A stretch of 64,000 bases of DNA from Cepaea nemoralis (lineage: Eukaryota; Mollusca; Gastropoda; Stylommatophora; Helicidae): the NCBI GenBank assembly GCA_014155875.1, contig JACEFZ010011438.1:310001-374000 (forward strand), written 5' to 3'. The position numbers and the translations under genes are program-made. This document shows positions 55,848-64,000 of the stretch, in pieces. Positions within the stretch are counted from its first letter, which is position 1. Every line of letters starts with the position of its first letter. Below the pieces are notes generated by a model, which worked only from the letters and a program-made list of their open reading frames with translations, did no database searches and had not been told where the DNA came from.

Positions 55848-56100
55848 ATGTTTGCATATCCTTTACATGACATCGCTGTCAACATCAGCATCTTTCAGCT
55901 GATTGTTGATTTCTTGGCAAGATTACGCTCAGTAGTTTGTCATTGCTTTCTGAGCGGCCGACTCAGATACCCCGTAAGTTACCGTCGCAATTCGAACCAC
56001 TGCTGATTCTCATCGTCGTCACGTTACTTACGAGAGTATACGAGATTACGGAGAAAAGTCGCTAACCTCTAGGCCAGGAAGCCGGCATACACTGGTAATA
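55848..56100 (-). repeat. tRNA-derived SINE (family S), full length
   Basis: On the minus strand: head CTTCCTGGCCTAGAGGTTAG (box A), GTGGTTCGAATTGCGACG (box B), body CAGAAAGCAATGACAAACTA, end GATGTCATGTAAAGGATATG. Clear evidence that family S is tRNA-derived. Confidence 0.85.
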
Positions 56101-56104
56101 GGGA

Positions 56105-56740
56105 CAGTTAATCCACCCGCAAAAATCAGCCCAGTAGAGTAGAAGAAGTGGCACATGTTTGGTCTACGCTTGACTTCAAGACGAGCGAACGCCAAAAAAG
56201 TAAACACATCCGACCAGCTGTTCTAACAAGACTGAGTAATCGTTAAAACAAGCAGTTCACACCAGAATCAAATGTGAAAATAGAACAGTCAATATGTAGA
56301 TGGAAATGTAAGGAATGAGTAAATGAATGAATAGATTTCAGCGTCAGGATTCAGCTGAATATCTAATGCCAATGTACCAAAATTAACGGTGGAAATTGTT
56401 CCCGCCATTTACACCTGCCAGTAAAACACTCTATACATCAATAATACAAAAGAAGATAACCTATGCCGTTCTCAGAGTGTCCATGGGCTGTATAGAGCTA
56501 CCTGCTCACATATTAATGGGTAATATCACCATCTTCATCGCCATGATACAAATTTATTACATCCTTGAACAGGTTGAGACTTGCATGGGTACTAATGTTG
56601 GGGTTGGTCATAGTACCTAACAGATGCTCGCCCATGTTGAATGCTGCTCTTGTTATCAACATCATACTACTCATCATTGTGCAGCTAAAGAGAACCTACG
56701 CCTTTGTCGAAAGTGACAATGACAAGATGATACACTACAT
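56105..56740. other. No gene recognised
   Basis: Short frames (74-88 codons) without motifs. 56158-56200 resembles 28245-28300. Confidence 0.4.
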
Positions 56741-56743
56741 GTT

Positions 56744-57015
56744 GTGTCTTACCAGGGAGAAGATGGTTCAATGTAGCCCCTGTTTTATCAGGAAGAAAAT
56801 GGTGCACTGTAGCCTCTGTTTTACCAGGTAGAAGATGGTACAATGTAGCCTCTGTTATACCAGGGAGAAGATGGTACAATGTAGCCTCTGTTTTACCAGA
56901 TAGAAGATGGTACAATGTAGCCTCTGTTTTGCCAGATAGAAGATGGTACAATGTAGCCTCTGTTATACCAGGGAGAAGATGGTACAATGTAGGCCCTGTT
57001 TTAACAGGGAGAACT
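56744..57015. repeat. 36-bp minisatellite, left array (~7 copies)
   Basis: Unit TACCAGGGAGAAGATGGTAC plus AATGTAGCCTCTGTTT. The same unit resumes at 58635. 36 is divisible by three, hence open frames on both strands. Confidence 0.93.
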
Positions 57016-57016
57016 C

Positions 57017-58630
57017 CCCCGATGTGTCTTCATCTTGCCGTGGTGGGGGAGCTTGCGTGTCCCATCGACCCCATGTGCTTGCCGATGGATGAAAACTACA
57101 TATTGGACAGCTTATGGGAGAGGGGCCAGACTAAGAGAGACACAGCCTGTTGCTCTGCATGTAGACTGAGGATAGCAGTCAAGAGTTTAAATCAGGCGCA
57201 CGAAGGCAGAAGTTGTCGAAGGTTTATGCTGAACGCCTCCAAGCCACAAACCCTCGGATGTGAGAGCCGGGCCGATACCCACCTACCGAAAAATAGAGGT
57301 AAGATACTGAGCACGCTACATGCCCAGTTCAGATACTTGTTCGAAGGCTCTCAGCTGGGGGATATGAGGCATTCCCGGATGAGAGGGCCTGGCCGTTTCT
57401 CGTTCACTGCTGCACGGAGGTAATGTGCTGAGCCGGCAGCACATGTAGCCCACCTCGTGAGCGAGTACTAAAAGGCAGAAAAGTGCCCCAGTCGAATGAA
57501 ATGGTTACGAAAACTGTCTGTATCACTCATAAAGAGTGTAGACAAAAGTGGAAAAGCGTCTCAATAACACGAAATGGAACGCACGGCTAGCGAATCCATT
57601 GCGTGGTCCGAAGTCAAAAGCAAAAACTTACCGAGTGGATGTCGCCCGCAGTCTGACCGTTCCTGATGTGTGCTTGAGCGACCAGTGGCAAGCGAGATGC
57701 CCAATACATGGAAGTGAGGAACTAAAGCAGCCATGAGCAGGACGTGGCAACTAATCGGGTGAACCCAGTCTCAGAGCAATATGTGCCGGCTCTGCAATTA
57801 TGGAAGCCTCCTTGGATAGTGAGGGAATGCCCATGGTCTGCCCCTGCCTTCCCTTGAGGGTTGACCATGATGTCGTTGACCGTTCTATCTTGACCAGCTG
57901 AGATGTGGGCGGCATCACAACAATAAGTCTAACGTGCTTCGAAACCCGAGGAAGGCTAACCTCATTAAAAAATGCCCGCCGAAGCCGGAAGTGCCGTCCT
58001 ACGGATGGCAAAATAAAAATTGGCACTACGCATTTACGTCCGAGTGAAATGTCTCGTCAGAATGTCTCTCGTGCTAGAAACAGCTCTGACTACCTAGTTT
58101 CCGAATGCCGCTCTTGTTCGGAACAGCTCTAACTAGGTAGTTTCCGAATGTCCTCGTGCCTGGAACAGCTCTGACGGGCACAACGCCAAGCACATGTCCG
58201 AACCTAAAACTCGTTGAGTGGATACCGTCTGCAGAACTGTCTGGTTTGTGGGGCAAACGAAATGCCCAATATATTGAAGTGAGGAATTAAAGCAGCCATG
58301 AGCAGGACGTGACGATTCCCTCGGTGAGCCCTTCACTAAAGCGCTATGTATCGGCTCTGCAATTATGGAAGACACCCTGGATGGCAGAAAATGCTATGGA
58401 CTGTCCCTGCCTTCCTTTGAGGGATGACCGCGAAGTCTTCGACTGTTCCAACTTGACAAGCTGGGAGGTGGACGGTACCACAAAAAAAGAGAGTCTCCCA
58501 GGAATGCTAACCTGGTCAAAAATGCACGCAAAAGCCGGATGTGTTTACCTAAGGGTTTCGACACAAGGGTGCCTAACGCACACCGCAATCACATCTGAAA
58601 AAACAAACACTCCGGATGAACGCAAAGAAG
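57017..58630. other. Intervening block with internal duplication
   Basis: Starts with CATCTTGCCGTGGTGGGGGAGC, a phrase I associate with 5' ends of some non-LTR elements, though not firmly. 57655-58000 and 58205-58545 are diverged direct copies (GAGATGCCCAATACATGGAAGT, AAGCAGCCATGAGCAGGACGT, CGGCTCTGCAATTATGGAAG). 58075-58185 holds repeated GGAACAGCTCTGAC and TAGTTTCCGAATG. No frame is conserved between the copies. Confidence 0.6.
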
Positions 58631-58634
58631 AAGA

Positions 58635-59372
58635 TACCAGGAAGAAGATGGTACAATGTAACCCCTGTTTTACCACGGAGAAGATGGTACAATATAGCCC
58701 CTATTTTACCAGGAAGAAAATGGTACACTGTAGCCTCTGTTTTACCAGATAGAAGATGGTACACTGCAGCCCCTGTTTTACCAGAGAGAAGATGGTACAA
58801 TGTAGCCCCCGTTTTATCAGGAAGAAGATAGTGCACTGCAGCCTCTGTTTTACCAGGGAGAAGATGATACATTGTAGCCTCTGTGTTACCAGAGAGAAGG
58901 GGGCACTACAGCCTCTGTGTTACCAAGGAGAAGATGGTACACTACAGCCCCCGTGTTACCAGAGAGAAGATGGTACACTACAGCCCCTGTTTTATAAGGG
59001 AGACGATGGTACACTGCAGCATCAATTTTACCAGGGAGAAGATGGCTCACCGCAGCCTCTGTGTTACCAAGGAGAAGATGATACACTACAGCCCCTGTGT
59101 TACCAGAGAGAAGATGGTACACTACAGCCCCTGTTTTATAAGGGAGACGATGGTTCACTGCAGCATCAATTTTACCAGGGAGAAGATGGTACACCGCAGC
59201 CTCTGTGTTACCATGGATAAGATGGTACACTGCAGCCCCTATGTTACCAAGGATAAGATGGTACACTGCAGCCCTTATGTTACCAAGGATAAGATGGTAC
59301 ACTACAGCCTCTGTGTTACCAAGGATAAGATGGTACACTGCAGCCCCCATGTTAACATGGAGAAGCGGATCT
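58635..59372. repeat. 36-bp minisatellite, right array (~20 copies)
   Basis: Same unit as 56744-57015, with local variants: GGGAGACGATGG, CAGCATCAATTTTACCAGG (twice, ~124 bp apart) and ACCAAGGATAAGATGG (four in a row). Confidence 0.93.
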
Positions 59373-59544
59373 ACCAAGGCACACGAGGAAAGTAAGCCGA
59401 CCATGCATGTTGGTGGAAGCGGTTAATAAGTGTTGGCGTGAGACATGCTACCTCATCACAGAGAAAACCGCAGTGGCAAATTCAAACCCATCACAGACTT
59501 GGTGCTAGTTGATTGAGAGTCTTTGCTCTATAAGGTGATGAGAT

Positions 59545-60232
59545 CAAGAAGAAGAAGAAGAAGAAGAAGAAGAAGAGGAGGCGGAGAAGAAGAAGAAGAA
59601 GAAGAAGAAGAAGAAGAAGAAGAAGAAGAAGAAGGAGGAGGAGGAGGAGGAGGAGGGTGGGAGGAGCATGAGTAGAAGAAGAAGAAGAAGAAGAAGAAGA
59701 AGAAGAAGAAGAAGAAGAAGAAGAAGAAGAAAGAAGAAGAAGAAGAAGAAGAAGAAGAAGAAGAAGAAAAAGAAGAAGAAGAAGATGATGATGATGATGA
59801 TGATGACTGAGGAGGAGGAAGAGGAGGAGGAGGAGGAGATTGAGAAGGAGGGGGTGAAAGTTAAGAATAGTAATAAGAAATAGGAGACTGAAGAGGATGA
59901 GAGCAGCGACGACGACGACATCGAAGAAGAAAAAGGAGAAGCTGAAGAAGAAAAAGAAGAGAAGGAGGAGGATGAGGAAGAAGAAGAAGAAGAAGAAGAA
60001 GAAGAAGAAGAAGAAGAAGAAGAAGAAGAAGAAGAAGAAGAAGAAGAAGAAGAAGAAGAAGAAGAAGAAGAAGAAGAAGACAGAGGAGGAGGAGGAGGAG
60101 GAGGAGGAGGAATAGTTGGGGTGTGTGAAGAAGAAGAAGAAGAAGAAGAAGAAGAAGAAGAAGAAGAAGAAGAAGAAGAAGAAGAAGAAGAAGAAGAAGA
60201 AGAAGAAGAAGAAGAAGAAGAAGAAGAAGAAG

Positions 60233-60273
<41 letters not shown>

Positions 60274-60295
60274 ATAGAAAAAGAAAAAGTAGAAG
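59545..60295. repeat. GAA/GAG/GAT/CAA trinucleotide tract
   Basis: Mostly (GAA)n with GGA, GAT and CAA sub-blocks, ending with ~15 CAA triplets. Homopolymer peptide frames (E, K, R, F, L, S) are artefacts. Confidence 0.97.
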
Positions 60296-60429
60296 AACAA
60301 GGACAATAATGTGAACAGACGAAACACTGCAGCCAACCCTCTAATTCAGGGCAGCAATTGATTGATTATTTGGCCTAGCGTGACCTGTAGCTTGGTGGAA
60401 CATCGTGCTCTGTTCTTGACTTAAGCTTT

Positions 60430-60745
60430 AATCTTATTGTGGCTTAATCTCTGTCTCTGTCTTTCTATCGATCTCTTATCATCTGTTTGTCTGCATCACT
60501 CCCTCTCTTTCTCACACTCTGTCTCTAACCCTCTCTGACTCTGTCTCTCTCCCTCTCTATCTGTCTCTTTCTTCCTCGCTCTCCGTTATTATTTTTCTCT
60601 CTATTTCACTCCTCTCTGTTTCCCTGTCTCTCCCGCTCTGCTCTCTCCTCTCAGATTTTCCCTCATGTCTGTCTTTCCCCTATGTTTCTCACCCTCTCTC
60701 TGTCTCTCTCCCTCTCTTTCCATCTCCTCCTCTCTCGCTTTTATT
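60430..60745. repeat. CT-rich low-complexity tract
   Basis: Degenerate CTCT/CTGTCT sequence without a fixed unit. Confidence 0.85.
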
Positions 60746-60769
60746 AACAAAGAATCGACTTAATTTATT

Positions 60770-60925
60770 ACCGTTGTCCACTCATAAGCTTTCCTTTTCA
60801 TTTGCACCTACACGCACAATTTATCTCCGTTTTCCCCTCATAAACTTTCCCTATCGTATGCTCCTAAATGCACAATTTATCACCGTTTTTCCCTCATAAA
60901 CGTTCCCTACCTTATGGCACAATCA
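60770..60925. repeat. ~66-bp tandem repeat, about 2.5 copies
   Basis: TTTATCNCCGTTTTCCCCTC, ATAAACTTTCCCTATC and GCACAATTTATC recur at about 66-68 bp spacing just before a LINE fragment. Confidence 0.75.
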
Positions 60926-60927
60926 TT

Positions 60928-61272
60928 AATAAAATAAATAAATTTAGAGTAGGAACATGGAATGTTAAGACATTAAATGAGTTAGGAAAGTTGAACAATG
61001 TTCTAAGAAAGATGGATAGCATGAAAATGAATATACTAGGCGTTAGTGAGATGAGATGGAAGGGATCGGGCAAAATTATAGCTGACAATCACACAATAAT
61101 TTATTCTGGAGGGGATACACATGAAAAAGGTGTAGGAATAATACTTGAAGAAAAACAGCCAAGTCACTTAATGGATAATGATGTATTTCAGATAGAGTTA
61201 TTATGGTCAAAATCAAAGGCAAACCAATAGATATAAATATTACACAAATATATGCACCAACAACAAGCAGTT
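60928..61272 (+). pseudogene. RTE-like LINE H endonuclease fragment
   Basis: The frame to 61230 includes FRVGTWNVKTLNELGKLNNV, LGVSEMRWKGSGKII and IIYSGGDTHEKGVGIILEE, the N-terminal half of an apurinic-like endonuclease. The frame then slips, and INITQIYAPTTS follows in another frame. It stops abruptly where the next LINE begins. The rest of the element, if present, is beyond the window. Confidence 0.85.
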
Positions 61273-61644
61273 CTTCCGGAGTACTTCCGGTATAATGGCG
61301 ACGCGACGACACGTTGTTCTTAGGGGAGACGCTGTTCAGTGTTTTTCTGTGTATTTCCTATGGAAATTCCCGTGGAATTCGTGTGGATAGTGTTTTTCCT
61401 TAGGATTATGTGATGTTATTTCGTGTTCGTTTATTGGAAGTGTTCAAAAGAAGCCACGGAAGGCAGGTGGTGGATGAAATTTTGAGGGCAGCCAACAGAT
61501 ATTTGTTGGTTATGGTCTCGAGTTTCGCGACGGCAAGCAGAGGATCTCTTTCGAGAGACAATGATTGCGGTCACCCGGCCAGTATGGTCACTGCCATAAA
61601 GGAAAGCAACGGCAAACTACCTCTTTGAAAGTGCCTAGTTTATT
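61273..61644 (+). promoter_or_regulatory. Putative 5' UTR/internal promoter of RTE LINE G
   Basis: About 370 bp of GC-richer sequence between the break in LINE H and the start codon of LINE G, beginning around TTCCGGTATAATGGCGACGC. It could be the element's true 5' end. No promoter elements can be confirmed. Confidence 0.45.
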
Positions 61645-64000
61645 ATGATTCGCTTAAAGACTGATCATCGCAAGACAAGGACAGAGACATTAAAATTAGG
61701 AACATGGAACGTTAGGACGTTAAACAACGACGGAAAATTAGAGAACATAACACAAGAAATTCAAAGAGAAAAAATTAATATATTAGGTATGTGCGAAACG
61801 AGATGGACAGGAGCAGGCATCAAGATACATAAAGATTTTTAGATTATTTATTCTGGAGGTGAAGATCGACATAGGGGAGTGGCAATAATTTTGGACCGGA
61901 AAACATCAACGTCTGTTCAGGGATATTGGGCCGTGTCGGACAGAGTTCTACTAGTTAAATTGAGTGGCAGACCTTTTAACATAAATGTTATTCAGGTATA
62001 TGCCCCAACAGGAGAGTCCAGTGAAGATAGTGTAGAGGAATTTTATAATGACATAGAGTCTGCTTTAAAGAAATGTAAAAATTCAGAAATAAACATCATA
62101 ATAGGGGACTTCAATGCAAAAGTAGGAAATCAAGGAGATAGATACACAGTAGGAAACTATGGTTTAGGAGAGAGAAATGAAAAAGGATACAGACTCGTAG
62201 AGTGGGCAAAAGAACAGGAAATGATTGTAGGAAACACCTGGTTCAAGCAACACCCTAGAAGATTATGGACCTGGAGGAGTCCTGATAGCAGGATTAGAAA
62301 CCAGATTGACTACATTCTCATTAGCAGAAGATTTAGAAACGAGCTAACAGTAGCAAAAACAGTTCCCAGTGCTGATTGTTATAGTGACCACAGATTACGC
62401 ACAGTAACATTGAGGATAAAGTTGAAGAAAGTCAAGTATATAACAGGAAACACTAAATATGACTTGTGTACATTGAGTAATGACAAGGAAATACAAAACA
62501 AATTCAACATAGAAGTACAGAACAGATTTGAAATATTGTCTGATCTAGAGATCCTATTCCAGGATGTGGATGATCAATGGGAAATGTTAAAGAATTCAAT
62601 CAATGTGGCTGCAGAAACAACTATTCCAAAATTAAAGAAGGTGGGTTGTAAGAAATGGATGACTGAGGAAATTTTACACTTAATGGAAACAAGAAGACTC
62701 AACAAAAATAATCCTGCCAAATATGAAGAAATTCACAGACAAGTCAGAATATTATGCAGGAAGGCAAAAGAATCATGGCTTGAGGAAAAGTGCTTAGAAA
62801 TTGAAAAACAACACAACAGTCAAAATACCAAATTAGTGCACAAAAGAATTCAGGAACTTACTAATAAAAGAACAAGTACATCAACAGGCTGTCTAAAAAC
62901 TAAAGATGGCAAAATCATAATAGAAAAAGATCAGATTCTACATGTATGGACAGATTATGTGAAAGAACTGTATAATGATAACAGAGAGGAACAGTATGCT
63001 ATTAGATTTAATAATGAAGGACCAGCAATTTTAAAGATGGAGGTTCAAAATGTTCTTAAGCATATGAAAGCTGGCAAGGCCCCCGGTGCAGATAACATCA
63101 CAACAGAAATGATTAAAGCTTTAGAAGAATTTGGACTAGAGCAAGTCACTAGACTGCTGAACACATTATATGATACTGGAGATATACCTTCTGAATTATG
63201 TAATTCTGTATTTATTGCAATCCCAAAGAAATCAGGAACCTTAGAATGTGATCAACATAGAACAATTAGTATAATGAGTCACATCACAAAGATTTTGTTA
63301 CGAATTATCATGCAAAGAGTGAGGAAGAAAATACAACCTGAAATAGGGGAAGAACAATGTGGGTTTGTAGAAGGAAAGGGTACAGTAAATGCTGTGTATA
63401 TGCTGCGAACAGTTATTGAACGTGCTTTAGAAGTAAACAAGGATATACATCTTTGCTTTATTGACTACACAAAGGCTTTTGATAGAGTTAGACATGTCAA
63501 CATTGTGGATATGCTTGCAGATCTACAAATTGATGGGAAAGACATTAGACTTATAAAAAACATATATTGGAAACAACAAGCTGCCATAAGGATTGATAAT
63601 GAAGTAGGACAATATCAACCTATTAAGAGAGGTGTTAGGCAGGGATGTGTAATATCTCCAGATCTTTTTTCCCTATACAGTGAAAATATTTTCAGAAATG
63701 TAGAAGACCTAAATGGAATCAGCATTGGAGGACGAAACATAAATAACATTAGATATGCAGATGATACAGTATTGATTGCAGACAATGCACAGGATCTGCA
63801 ACAATTAGTAGATGCGGTTGTTGTACACAGTGAGCAGCTGGGGTTGGAATTAAATTGTAGGAAGACACAGGTTATGGTCGTCACTAGGAAGAACGAAGTA
63901 CCACAATGTAATATACAAGTAAATGGGAATATTCTTCAACAAGTGAATCGGTTCAATTATCTCGGTAACAGTCATAACATCTGATGGCAGATGCCTTGAA
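61645..64000 (+). pseudogene. RTE/BovB-like LINE G endonuclease-reverse transcriptase (one stop, one frameshift, cut by window end)
   Basis: Start ATG 61645. The endonuclease shows LGTWNVRTLN, MCETRWTG, VIQVYAPTG, GDFNAKVG (62104) and YSDHRL (62383), all catalytic blocks of the APE-type nuclease. After a linker the RT has KAPGADNITTEMIK, EEQCGFVEGKGTVN, CFIDYTKAFDRVRH, GVRQGCVISPDLFSLY, IRYADDTVLIAD (63753) and LELNCRKTQVMV. Two lesions: an in-frame TAG at 61840-61842 inside the endonuclease, and an extra base in CTCGGTAACAGTC (~63966) compared with CTCGGAACAGTC at 6984, which ends the frame in the YLG block. Role: nick target DNA and reverse-transcribe the element's own RNA. The C-terminal domain is outside the window. 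Clade by motif resemblance to BovB/RTE proteins. Confidence 0.92.

Noticed and set aside
59491..60336. Long poly-Phe/Leu/Ser and poly-Glu/Lys/Arg frames
   Set aside because: Trinucleotide repeat artefacts.

Overview
This is a eukaryotic, repeat-dominated genomic window, most likely from a lophotrochozoan invertebrate. I lean towards a mollusc because of the mix of RTE/BovB-like LINEs, a Gmr1-like Ty3/gypsy element, tRNA-derived SINEs, hAT and mariner remnants, and huge GA, CA, CAGA and GAT microsatellites. That placement is inference. There are no operons, no ribosome binding sites and no convincing host gene. Every protein-like signal I can support belongs to a retroelement or transposon. 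Most other long open frames are by-products of low-complexity or tandem DNA.

Layout. 0-2 kb: SINE, RTE fragment, an unnamed ~480 bp repeat and a CR1/L2-like 3' end. 2-5 kb: a mobile element (element X) inflated by CTGT and GGA repeats, inserted in that 3' end. 5.5-6.2 kb: CT minisatellite. 6.4-7.5 kb: one RTE LINE inserted in another, with its target-site duplication visible. 8-11.3 kb: SINEs, CA arrays and a 37-bp minisatellite hit by two hAT MITEs. 11.5-13.4 kb: a third hAT MITE and two foldback elements. 14.4-27.4 kb: a multi-layer nest. LINE C (minus) is split by LINE A (minus, 9-bp TSD), which is split by a complete 8.26 kb LTR retrotransposon (5-bp TSD, 599-bp LTRs differing at two sites). 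LINE C also carries a SINE with an 11-bp TSD. 28.5-31.4 kb: microsatellites, a 28-bp minisatellite, SINEs and LINE ends. 31.4-38.65 kb: a 47-bp satellite running directly into a ~6.1 kb satellite of 27/28-bp units with higher-order structure. 39-46.3 kb: CAGA/CCGA array, SINEs, 93-bp and 33-bp minisatellites, a CR1/L2-like 3' end, a 1.7 kb LINE fragment and a 146-bp triplication. 46.3-50.1 kb: AT-rich sequence with nothing recognised. 50-56 kb: SINEs, CA arrays, short antisense 18S rRNA fragments, a mariner end and an RTE 3' end. 56.7-59.4 kb: a split 36-bp minisatellite around a duplicated block. 59.5-60.3 kb: a GAA/GAG/CAA tract. 60.9-64 kb: an RTE endonuclease fragment followed by a nearly intact RTE LINE that runs off the window.

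How the parts work together. The LTR element is Gmr1-like: the integrase C-terminal GPF module lies before the reverse transcriptase, and RNase H ends the coding region. Its integrase core is missing without loss of frame, and a frameshift separates reverse transcriptase from RNase H. The near-identical LTRs nevertheless date the insertion as recent, so I infer it moved using proteins from another copy. The RTE LINEs would supply target-primed reverse transcription and are the likely drivers of the SINEs, although no shared 3' tail was proven. I found no CRISPR, defence island or other clear new system. The most interesting material is the nested insertions, the satellite's higher-order structure, the hAT insertions in a minisatellite, the twin-hairpin foldback and the 18S-derived fragments.
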